Part shown: piece by piece, positions 21,145 through 30,273 of the stretch
Position numbering within the stretch: position 1 is the stretch's first letter
How the letters are laid out: each line of letters opens with the position of its first letter
Assembly (NCBI GenBank): GCA_036897095.1
Contig: JAYMSP010001180.1
Span: 1 to 35,180 of the forward strand
Length of the DNA: 35,180 nucleotides
Direction of reading: 5' to 3'
Source: Plantago elongata
Lineage: Eukaryota > Streptophyta > Magnoliopsida > Lamiales > Plantaginaceae
Notes under the pieces: generated by a model
The model's database searches: none
Seen by the model: the letters and a program-made list of their open reading frames with translations, nothing else
What the model was told of the DNA's origin: nothing
Made by a program: the position numbers and the translations under genes

Positions 21145-21611
21145 CTTGGTAGGCTGAAACGCGAGAATGGCGTATAACTTGGTCAATTGCAGATACGATA
21201 ACATATGATAATTAGGTATTTTCTTAAAAGTACGCAAGTTTCACGAAACATTTCCCGCGTATCCTAATTTTCCTTCTTAAGAAGTATTACTTAAAGGCCT
21301 ATCACTTACTTTAACTAAGGTCTCGGTCAGTAGCAATATCCTGAGTAAATAGGTTGGAATCATATTTAACACCTAAAATCTTCCTCATTAAAATACTTGA
21401 AACACTACTGGTCCAAGTGACCACTTCTTTTTCACACATAGCAAATAACTAGACAACACGACTGATCCGGGGATCAGTTCTTTCTCCACACATACTAGGT
21501 CAATAGACAATGAAACAAGTAGCAAATAGTACAACAAACAAACAACATACTACTACGGTTAGTCCTCCATCGAAACTAAGACTACCGATATAAAGGATTT
21601 CCCACACTTGC

Positions 21612-22118
21612 CTACCAACGGAAGGAAGACCCGTTCCCGTCTGAAATGTATCCGTCCGACCGAGGGTTCTAGGGATCTTCGTCCTCCGACGAGTTGTTTC
21701 CATGAGTCATGGGGAAGCGAACCGACTGGTAAAATGGGTAGACGGGCTTATGGGCCGTCAAACGGTAGTTGCGAGAGCCGGAGGGCATCCCGCTGGGTCC
21801 GGGGAGATGTTTCCCTCCTCCAACTATGGCTGACGGGGCTGGATGAGGAAAATGCTCGAGCTCTGGAGGTGGTGGGGTCGGAGCCTCAAAAACATGCTGA
21901 GCCTCAATCAGCTCAGTCCGCATGTGCCCCAGCTCAGACTGCATCGAATCCATCCTATGCTCCATGTTGCGCAGATGCTCTTGTCCGCGAGCTCGGGCCC
22001 TCCGTTCAGCCTCTAGTCGCTCAGTAACCTGTCGGGCCAGCATTCGCCCAGTGTGGGCTTCCTGAATACAATTCTGCACATCATTCATCTCGCCTTCCCA
22101 ATCTCGATTGTCGTCCAT
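21612..22118 (-). pseudogene. Extra ORF upstream of gag in Tekay copy B: coiled-coil, Pro-rich, acidic protein
   Basis: From ATG 22118-22116 (MDDNRDWEGEMND) the frame runs 149 codons to TAG 21669-21671, and the similarity to copy A goes on in frame to a second TAG at 21612-21614. Layout: a charged helical first half (ERLEAERRARARGQEHLR, MDSMQSELGHMRTEL), a Pro-rich hinge (TPPPPELEHFPHPAPS), an IVGGGKHLPGPSG block, then an acidic SSEDEDP tail. Compared with copy A (1713-2273), differences are mostly single-residue changes, with gaps in multiples of three, as expected for a once-translated protein. Not gag, not pol; family unknown. It sits between primer site and gag, so genomic RNA would present it as the first ORF. 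Confidence 0.65.
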
Positions 22119-22251
22119 CTGTCGAAGTCAGTGAATATAGATAATATAGCTAATAATAGTAGTGCATAATTATGTGTCACTCTCGCCATTTTGAAAATAA
22201 TATAGACTTTAGCATTTGGAAGTGCATCACAGTCCTATTGGTCCAAACCGG

Positions 22252-22263
22252 GCTCTGATACCA
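22252..22263 (-). other. Primer binding site (initiator-Met tRNA), Tekay copy B
   Basis: TGGTATCAGAGC on the minus strand, three bases inside LTR B (which begins TGTAAGGCCCC at 22267). Confidence 0.9.
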
Positions 22264-22675
22264 CTCTGTAAGGCCCCAACCTAGTCCGGACGTCAAGGAA
22301 AATGCCAACTTCCAAATACTTAGATATATATAAAGTACTAATTATTACAAAACCAAATATAATTAATAATTTGAAAACATAAAGAAACCCACGCCGTAGT
22401 ACGTGGAAGTAGCACAAATCTACCCTCGATCAGTCAGCTAATCTACTCGAACCCTTCCTCGTGCTCTTGTCCTGGGAAAAACATTATGGACAAGAGAGAG
22501 GGTCAGTCATACGACTCAGTGAGGATAATCAGGCATGCATAAAATTCGAATATGAACATAAAAATACAACAAACCACCACTTCACATTTAATCAATCACT
22601 TTTAAATCAAAAGGGGGAAATCCGGGAACAATCAATCACTTCACTTATCTTAGCACATGACAACAACAGTAACAG

Positions 22676-22955
22676 TATGGGGTCGTGGCATGGTGATCCA
22701 CCCAATGGCAGTAACAATGCAAGACCGCGGCATTGAATCCCATCCGACGACAGTAACAGTAACAGTATGGGGTCGTGGCATGGTGATCCACCCAACAGCA
22801 GTGACAGTGCAAGACCGTGGCATTGAATCCCACCCGACGACAATAACATTAACAGTAACAATATGGGGTCGTGGCATGGTGATCCACCCAACGGCAGTAA
22901 CAGTGCAAGACCGCGGCATTGAATCCCACCCGACGACAGTAACAGTAACAGTACC
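22676..22955. repeat. Three tandem units of about 90-96 bp in LTR B
   Basis: Units start TATGGGGTCGTGGCATGG at 22676, 22766 and 22862, joined by CAGTAACAGTAACAG runs; unit spacing is 90 then 96. LTRs A and C lack the array. The 90-base period keeps three reading frames open, giving repetitive but meaningless translations. Confidence 0.9.
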
Positions 22956-23483
22956 AGTAGGGCTGCAAGTGGCATCACCCAACTAAACAGTATGTCAACG
23001 GTTTCTCAAAACAGTTTTTGTGTGTGGTTGCATTCTCAGGAAAACAGTTTTCGTGCAATGCAGTGCATGAGGATCAGTTACAAGAGTAATATGCAGGTTC
23101 AGTAACAGTATCAGTAAACAGGATCAGTAACATGATCAGTATACGGGATCAGTAATAGTATCAGTGAACATGATTCGTAACCAGGGTCAGGGTCGGTAAC
23201 TGGGATCAATAGAACGGTCTCAGTGTACAGTATAAATCAGTAGCTAAGATTTTAAGGTATTGAGTCAATACAGGTAAGGTTTCCTAATACAGGTCGTCTA
23301 CAGTCATACAGTTAGTCAACTAAATCGGTAAACGAGTCGGGGTCGGTCGGTCGTCGTCGAGTAGTCATAGTCAGGGTTAGACAGTCAAGCAGGTAAACAG
23401 GTACATGAATGAAAATGCGAGGAATGAACAGTAGCAACGGAATAGATGCAGGAATTGAAAGGCGATGAAAGGTGGCACTTTAA

Positions 23484-23680
23484 CTTTCCCAGGGCCTGAT
23501 GCCGAAAGCCAGTTATCACTCGCTCAGTCAAGTAGGCGGGAATAAGTAGTAGTCGAGGTCAGAATCTAACAAGCAAGCAAGGGAGCAGGAACGAGTACTG
23601 GAATAGGAAGATATTGAAAGAGAACAGCTTTTCTCAGGGCGTATGCCGAAAAGCTCGTAATCACTCACCGTATATATCTA
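23484..23680 (-). promoter_or_regulatory. Conserved LTR leader block with splice-donor-like site (two copies)
   Basis: CTTTCCCAGGGCCTGATGCC (23484) and TTCTCAGGGCGTATGCCGAA (about 23631) match single blocks in LTR A (3395-3440) and LTR C (14881-14930). On the minus strand the block is preceded by a GGTGAGTG or AAAGGTGAG-like sequence, a candidate 5' splice site in the roughly 2-kb leader. Function inferred only. Confidence 0.35.
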
Positions 23681-24686
23681 GCACGCCAGGAGACTCTGAA
23701 ATTCTTGATAACAGATGAACAATACTACTTAAACCCCATACTAAATTATTTAAAAGACTCCGAATAATTCCCTAACAGTTTTATGACTAGTAAATGGATC
23801 CCATATCTGACTTTCTTTTCATTAGATATCTGTCGTTTAAGGTAATCGACATTGTTTAGCAAGAATCGACCTTTAACATTTAATAAGATCCTAAAATTAT
23901 TTATTTCCTTTAAGAACCATCAAGGTGACATTTTATCTTATTTCCTAAGTTACATCCGGTATATGACCCCTAAACAGACGGCAAGTCTGTCTCAGTATAA
24001 TTCCAACCTCTAACAGTAACTAACCACTATCTATTTCAACAGTGCAATACCATCAACAATATTATTATACTACAATTCCCTAGTCGACGGCCAATCGACA
24101 TCTACACGCAACCCAACAGTATATATTCTAATTCTAATTCAACAACAGTCCGCAGCCTGCGGCAATTATTTTATAGTCGACGGTCAGTCGACATTATCTC
24201 CAACTATAGTCATATTATATACAGTATTTAATATCACCGGCTATGCTAATAATTTAATAGGCTAACAGTATAATTTAATTCCTCAATAACTGATAATAAC
24301 CGGTAATAATGATAATTAACGTTAACTAATGATAATAACGGGGAATAAACGCGACACTAACCGAGCGAGTGTCGAGCGCGAGGCGAGGTGACGACGGGCA
24401 GCGTGACGGCAGTCGAGGTAGCGTTGACGGAGCGGCACGACGGAGGAATTATTAATTAATTTCTCATTCACTATTCGAATATAATCGAAATTCGATCGAG
24501 ATACTTACCGGAATTATTGGTCGAGCGAACGACTCAATTCCAAATAGTCAACAGTGGTGGTGGTGTGGTGGCCGGAGTCGGCCGGCGGGTGGTGGACAGT
24601 GGTGGCTGGAATAAGCAGGATTAGAAGAGAAATATGCGAGGAAGAAGAGATTGAGGAGGTGTGTCGAAATGGCTGGGTAGGGTCGG

Positions 24687-24696
24687 CTATTTATAG
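24687..24696 (-). promoter_or_regulatory. TATA box of LTR B
   Basis: CTATAAATAG on the minus strand, with GC-rich DNA upstream (24700-24960), at a position like that in LTR A. Confidence 0.6.
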
Positions 24697-25440
24697 CCAT
24701 GGACGGGCGGTGGTAGAGATCGGTCGGAGGTCGAGAAGACGCCGCGTGGGCGGTGACTCAGCCCGCGCCGTTTATTCCTCTCTTGCCGCGTGTGTTGCGG
24801 CCAGCCTCGTGTTCCGTCCTGTTCCTCCGCACGCCTCCCTCTTTCCACATGCCATGGCGGCGCCGCCAGTGGTGGCGGCCGCTAATTGGCCGAAAATTGC
24901 GGCGTGGCACGATGTGTTTTCGACTTGGCAGGGTGAAACTTTCATTTGGGCACGGTAGAATTCGATTTGGCACGGTGAAGATTGAAGTCGGCAAGGTGCA
25001 ATTGGCACTGTAATGGGCGGCGGAATGGGCAGCAGGCGCGGGGAGGACGGCACTGGCGCGGGGCGGATGGCACGCTGGATTGGAAAATTGCCAGCAGCTT
25101 GGTTGAAGACGAAGTAGATGCGGTCAACTGGGGGTAAATTGACTATATACTTCTGGCTCCTTCTGTCTTCCAAACGACTCGTAAATAAAATCCGAAAAAA
25201 TGTGAAATCGACTCTCGGGCACTTTTTGAGTCGAAGTCGAGCCATAGAAAAATTTAAATAAATAATTTTTATTTTATTATTTTTATTATTATTTTATTAA
25301 TATATTCCTAATTCTTAATTTAACGTCGAATCCGCTCGGCGTTAAAATTCTAAATTCGACCTAATATAGCTCGGGCGAAATAATGAGATTAATATTAAAT
25401 TCATTTTTCGAATACACGAGGAATTTTCGCGGACCTTACA

Positions 25441-25454
25441 TTCTCCCCCACTTT
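25441..25454 (-). other. Polypurine tract of the second Tekay copy
   Basis: The minus strand reads AAAGTGGGGGAGAA, abutting the LTR B start TGTAAGGTCC. It matches the tract at 16732-16745 of copy B. Confidence 0.75.
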
Positions 25455-25475
25455 AGGGAATTTGGTCCTCCAAAT

Positions 25476-25939
25476 TTAACCTATCATCGGTGAACAGGTA
25501 GGGTATCTCTCTCGCATCTCAGCTTCCTTTTCCCAAGTGGCCTCTTTGAGGGTATGATTCTGCCAGCGAATCTTGACTAGAGGAATTTGCTTGTTTCTAA
25601 GTTTTTTTACTTGGGTATCTAAGATTCGGAGAGGCTTCTCTTCATAGGTCAGGTTTTCCTCGAGTTTAACTTCGGTGGGTTGTAGAACATGCTCAGGGTC
25701 GGGATGGTACTTCTTAAGTTGGGAGACGTGGAACACATTGTGGATCCAGTAAGGTTTAGTGGTAGTGCAGTTCATAAGCAACTGGTTCCACTCTCCGGGT
25801 TATCTCAAAAGGTCTAATGTAACGAGGCGCGAGTCCTCCTCCTTTCCCAATCCGTTTAATTCCCTTTCTCGGGGAAATCTTCAAGAACACTTGGTTTCCT
25901 TCTTCGAACTCCAAGTGCTTCCGTCGACGATCGGCGTAG
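25476..25939 (-). pseudogene. pol: Integrase tail and chromodomain of a second, mostly deleted Tekay copy
   Basis: Two overlapping frames. 25944-25756 has YADRRRKHLEFEEGNQVFLK, RKGIKRIGKGG and FEITRRVEPVAYEL. 25781-25476 has HNVFHVSQLKKYHPDPEH and the chromodomain EEKPLRILDTQVKKLRNK...KEATWEKEAEM. A frameshift separates them around 25756-25781, and a one-base loss near the end (after ERYP) removes the usual C-terminus. Similarity to copy B stops at about 25938, within the integrase C-terminal region; the catalytic core, RT and gag are gone. It is directly followed by Tat protease on the other strand. Confidence 0.85.
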
Positions 25940-26131
25940 GGCACTTCTCCGAGGAGAGTGACTCAGATCGTATTGTTCCTAGTGGTGGATAAGGCATTCA
26001 ACTATAATGTTATCTTCGGACGACTAGGCCTTAATCAATTCTGAGCCATATCATCCCCATTACACAACCGGGTCAAGTTCCCCCACTCCTCCTTATGGGG
26101 TCGGAGAAGAACAAGGCAATATGCTAGAAGC
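25940..26131 (+). pseudogene. pol: Protease C-terminus of the Tat element
   Basis: GTSPRRVTQIVLFLVVDKAF followed by NYNVIFGRLGLNQF matches the end of Tat proteases (the usual form is YNAILGRPWLN). TGA at 26042-26044, then the frame continues into RT. The catalytic DSG part is missing beyond the junction at 25940. Confidence 0.7.
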
Positions 26132-27397
26132 TTGGGAATGTTATATATTATTCACAAACATAGTTGCCAATCCAGTACTTGCGATTTCAAGGTTACGAGC
26201 CAAGCGCAACCTCCGAAGACTGAAATTGGGGTAGGAGCATTAGATCACAAGTTCTCCAAGTCTGTTCGGATCGAGCCCCACGAAACCTTCAAAGAAATTC
26301 AGATCATTGAGGGGAATCCGGATAAAAAGACTAGGATTGGTACGAAAATGAACTTAGAGGTGGAGCTGAAAGTGATAGCGTGTCTAAGGAAAAACTCAAA
26401 TATCTTTTCTTGGAGCACGAATGACCTTAAAGGGATAGACCCGAGGGTAGTTTTTCACTGTGTGAACATGAATCGGACGGTCAAGCATATTCGACGAAAG
26501 AGGATGGATTTCTGTCCGATTGAAGATGCTATCATCGCTGCGGAAGTAGATAGGCTACTGAAAGTCGGACACATCGAGGAGTTCAGATACTTGGATTGGG
26601 TGTGGAATGTTGTCCTAGTCGAGAAATCTCTGGGGAAGTGACGGATGTGTAATGATCTTACTCGGCTCTACAATTTTTGCCCGAAAGATCCATACTCTTT
26701 ACCTCGGATTGATCAGATGGTAGACTCAACAGCCGGATGTACTTTGCTAAGCTTTATGGATGCTTATCAAGGCTTCTACCAGATTCAGAAGGCAAAAGAG
26801 GACGTCCCGAAGACAGCCTTCTTCGCGGTAGAAGGAGTGCATTACTTCAAGGTAATGCCATTCGGACTCAAGAATGTTGGGGCAAGATATCAAAGGCTCG
26901 TAAACAAAATGTTTAATGAGGAGCTAGGTAAGACTATGGAAGTCTATGTCAATGATATGTTAGTCAAGAGAAAAACTTAGGATAGTCACATTGAGCTTTT
27001 GGAGAACTGCTTTGCCATCCTGAGGAAGTGCGGGATGAGTTTGAATCCAGACAAATTCACCTTCTGGGTTAAAGGGGGTAAGTTCCTCGGATATATGGTC
27101 ATGGAGAGAGATATTAATGCCAATCCGGAGAAGATCCGGGCTATCCTTGACTTACCTCAACCCAATAACGTCAATGAAGTGCAACAACTCATCGGAAGGG
27201 TCCTACCCCTTAGAAGATTCATTTCAAGATCTACCAAGAAGAACTTGTCATTCGTCAAGATCCTAAGGAAAGGGGATAGATTCGAATGGACAAATGAGTG
27301 TAAGGAAGCCTTTGAAAGCCTTAAACCTACTTTCTTTCGCCTTCGCTCTTGTCCAAACCAATCGAAGGAGAGCCTCTTTACTTCTACTTGGTTTTGA
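26132..27397 (+). pseudogene. pol: Reverse transcriptase of the Tat element, with catalytic Asp lost
   Basis: A single frame with stops at 26639-26641 (after EKSLGK, where RTs have Trp) and 26978-26980. Motifs: RRKRMDFCPI, VDRLLKVGHIEE, NDLTRLYNFCPKDPYSLPRI, FMDAYQGFYQIQ, MPFGLKNVGARYQ, and the catalytic box YVNDMLV (26945-26965). The first Asp of the usual Y-V-D-D box is Asn (AAT, 26951-26953), so polymerase activity would be lost even without the stops. The connection part follows (FLGYMVMERDI, LDLPQPNNVNEVQQL). The frame shifts at about 27350-27395 into the RNase H frame. Confidence 0.9.
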
Positions 27398-28230
27398 CAA
27401 ATGAAGCCATGAGTTCAGTGTTAGTCTGGATCCAAGGGAATGATCACTTGCCTATTTATTACCTAAGCAAAGCTCTTGCTAGACCCGAGCTGAGATACTT
27501 TCACGTTGAAAAGATGGCCTATGCATTAGTCCTCACAGCCCGAAGGCTTAAGCCTTACTTCAAATCCCATCAAGTTATAGTCTTGACCAATGAGCCCCTT
27601 AATCAAGTGATGGGAAGGCCGGAACAATCAGGAAGACTGTCGAATTGGGCAATTGAACTTAGCGAGTACGACATCTCGTATCAGGCTCCATCAGCCAAGA
27701 AAGCCCAAGTCCTAGCAGATTTTCTAGTCGACTTTTCGGAAGAAGGTACAAAGGATCCGAAGACCACGGGTCTCGAAATAGTTTATCCGGAAATCTTACC
27801 GGAAGCAACTCTGTCCGAATCACTGCCAATAGAAGAAGAAGAGCAAGATCACGACAATAATCTCTTCGGGGATCAATGGATGTTTATTGTAGAAGACTCA
27901 GACACTGTGATGGAAGTCATTCCTTTTGAACGTCCTTCCAAGGATGTTGAGATGCAAGAAGAAAAGGCAACACCCGAAGAAGGCTTGGGGAAACAAAGTT
28001 CACCTTGGATCTTGCAGGTGGGCGGATCATCCAACGGCAGACTCAGAGGGATAGGTATCCATCTCCGTAGTCCTGAAGGAGCTCAAGTGGACTATGCCAT
28101 TACCCTGGACTTCCGGGTCACTAATAATCAAGCTGAGTATGATGCTCTCCTAGTAGGGTTTCGGATGGAAAAGGCCCTACAGGTGAAGAGGATCCAAGCC
28201 TATACAGATTCCCAACTAGTCGAATCTTAA
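27349..28230 (+). pseudogene. pol: RNase H plus second (archaeal-type) RNase H of the Tat element
   Basis: The first domain has LYFYLVLTNEAMSSVLV, PIYYLSKAL and VLADFLVDF; in Tat elements this RNase H is often degenerate. An acidic linker (about residues 150-220; EEEEQDHDNN) leads to the second domain: WILQVGGSSNGRLRGIGIHL, NNQAEYDALLVGF, YTDSQLVES. The first catalytic residue there is Gly (VGGSSN in place of V-D-G), while the Glu in QAEYDAL and the Asp in YTDSQ remain. It ends in TAATAA at 28228-28233, but the frame goes on into the integrase. The double RNase H arrangement is diagnostic of the Tat lineage. Confidence 0.9.
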
Positions 28231-28263
28231 TAATCCGGGGCATTTACCACTAAGGGTCCGAAT

Positions 28264-29711
28264 ATGGTTTTATACTTAGACAAGCACAAAGAAAAAGTGC
28301 CGAGCTTTGAGGAATTTTCTCTTGAAAGGTTCGATAGGTCGTATAATGAGAAGGCGGACTCCCTTGCTAAATTTCCTTCTGCATCCGGAGCTTTGGACAC
28401 GAGAAGTATAATCCTTTTAACACTCCAGACATCTTCTCTTCTGGGCCAAGGACTCTCGGTTTATCATCTGGACTCGGAAAGAACTTGGATGACCGATATT
28501 CTAGCCTATCTTCGAAATGGTATGTTACCTCCAAATCCTGTAAAGGCCCGAAGAATTCAATGCCAAGCACCCCGGTACTTCTTACTTGAAGATAACCTTT
28601 ACAAGAGATCCTTCAATGGAACCCACTTGCATTGCCTTGGACCACAAGAGGCCCGGACAGTTCTGGAAGAAATACATAGCGGCAGTTGTGGTAGCCATTC
28701 CGAGGGAAGGACATTTGCACAAAAGATCATCCGACAGGGTTACTATTGGCCGACAATTGACAAGGACTCGACTAACTTCGCCAAAACCTGCGGCGATTGC
28801 CAATTCTACGCCAAAATCCCTCATAGGCCCAGCAATCCGATGATTCCGTCAATCATCTCGTGCTCGTTTGATCAATGGGGCATTGACATTGTGGGACCTT
28901 TCCCTCGGGGTGCTCAACAAAAGAAATTTCTGATTGTTACTGCATAATACTTCACAAAGTGGGTAGAAGCCGAAGCAGTGGCTACCATTACGGAGGCCCG
29001 TGTCTGAACCTTTATTTGAAAAAACATCATTTGCCACTTCGGACTCCTGAGGATACTTGTCTCGGAAATGTAGCCTAGTTCTCCGGACACAAGCTTAAGG
29101 AATGGTGCCAATCCTTGAAGATTGAGCAGCGCTTCACTTCAGTCGGATACCCCCAAACCAATGGACAAGTCGAATATATTAACCGAACCCTTGTGAAGAT
29201 CCCTGGGAAGATACTCAAAACTTTCCAAGGAAGTTGGGTCGAGGATTTGGACGGTGTACTCTGGGCACATCGAACTACTCCGAGGACTGCAACCCAGGAA
29301 ACCCCCTTCTCCTTAGTATATGGATCTACGGCTGTCATTCCTTTGGAAGTTATTGTTGAAACCCAGAGAATCTGGCAGTTCCAGCCCAAAGAGAACGAGT
29401 CGGCTCGGATCTATGATCTCGAGCTCCTGAAGGATAAGAGAAATTCTTCTCTAGCTCACATCCTAAGTTATCAGAGTTCCATTGCCCGAGCCTACAACAA
29501 GAACGTGTGCAACAAGGACCTCTAAGTTGGAGACTTGGTCTTGAGGAGGGCGGATATCCTTAGTCATGTTGGCAAACTCAAACCTAATTGGGAAGGTCCT
29601 TATAAGGTCATTAGGGTAGGGAACAATGGAAGCTATGAGCTAGAAGACCTTGAAGGAAGAGTACTCAAGAGAACCTGGAATGCGAGAAATTTGCAAAAGT
29701 TTTATGGTTAG
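28264..29711 (+). pseudogene. pol: Integrase of the Tat element, degenerate
   Basis: 28264-28947: linker, then the HHCC domain (EIHSGSCGSHSEGRTF; CGDCQFYA) and the first catalytic Asp in QWGIDIVGPFP; stop TAA at 28945-28947. 28948-29114 is scrambled by several stops and a frame change; the second catalytic Asp is replaced (ILVSEM instead of S-D-N). 29115-29711 carries the Glu motif NGQVEYINRT, ATQETPFSLVYGSTAVIP, a TAA at 29523, then GDLVLRRADILS, KLKPNWEGPYKV and the natural end NLQKFYG* at 29711. No chromodomain, as expected for Tat. Confidence 0.9.
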
Positions 29712-30273
29712 GATGTTGTTGATCATTTCTGTTTTGTCCAAAGTTGTTCCAAAGGTCATTTTGACCCACCGTTTGTAATTGTGTTTCCGTTAAATCAATA
29801 CAAAAATATCTTTTTCAAGCATTCATCTCTTTACTTCCGAATATATATTTCTCCTCGGATAGAGAGTTTCGGGTATGATATTGTCCAAACCAAGAAATGA
29901 CTCTTAGTACAAACAAAATTCATAAATGTACGGATATATCATACGAACATCCGAACAAAGATTACTTGCAGAAGATATGAAAGAAATCACTCTTCACCAT
30001 AAAAAAAAGGAGTTACATAGATATATCCGAATATAATAGACAATATCCGATCCGACCTACAAAGAGTTGCAAATAAACAAGAGCATTCAGCACAAAGTCA
30101 AATTAATCCGGGTGCAGGGCCAAAGCCACACCATCAACGAGCATTATCCGAAAACAAAAAGCAGGAAATTAAAATTATTCGGGATAAAATAAGACGATGC
30201 GATAAAATTGAATTGTCTATAGGTCGAGGACCATACATTTCTAAGGAGCATACTCCGTCTTCATATTCTTTCT
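29712..30273. other. Spacer after Tat pol
   Basis: Non-coding. It contains many short TCCGAA/TTCGGA and TATCCGA motifs and an A-run (30000-30008). It separates the end of pol from the 3' end of the first antisense gene, so convergent transcripts would end here. Confidence 0.5.

Larger units (their letters stand above)
13892..25440 (-). mobile_element. Complete but inactive Tekay/Del-type Ty3-Gypsy retrotransposon (copy B, 11.5 kb)
   Basis: Bounded by LTR C (13892-16731, 3' LTR) and LTR B (22267-25440, 5' LTR), both TG...CA. On the minus strand it has primer site, coiled-coil ORF, gag, protease, RT, RNase H, integrase, chromodomain and polypurine tract in canonical chromovirus order, with gag and pol designed as one frame. 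Stops at 20785, 20153, 19656, 19374, 19248, 18993, 18070 and 17161, frameshifts at about 20455 and about 18120 and a protease deletion make it dead. The five bases left of LTR C (CATAA) are not found right of LTR B (TTCTC), because another Tekay interior begins there. Confidence 0.9.
22267..25440 (-). repeat. LTR B, shared by two tandem Tekay copies
   Basis: 3,174 bases, TGTAAGGCCCCAACC to GACCTTACA. A primer site lies on its left (22252-22263) and a polypurine tract on its right (25441-25454), so it is at once the 5' LTR of copy B and the 3' LTR of a second copy. It contains a three-unit 90-bp repeat, CAGTAACAGTATCAGT-rich DNA at 23095-23230, two copies of the conserved CCCAGGGC...ATGCCGAAA block (23484, 23627), and a TATA box. 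Confidence 0.85.

Noticed and set aside
22607..22986. Overlapping 90-123 residue frames on both strands with internal repeats
   Set aside because: They arise because the tandem unit spacing (90, 96) is a multiple of three; the same unit translates in several frames and none resembles a protein.
23095..23300. CAGTA-rich stretch as a CRISPR-like or regulated repeat array
   Set aside because: Irregular spacing and simple-sequence composition; it is degenerate microsatellite DNA inside an LTR.
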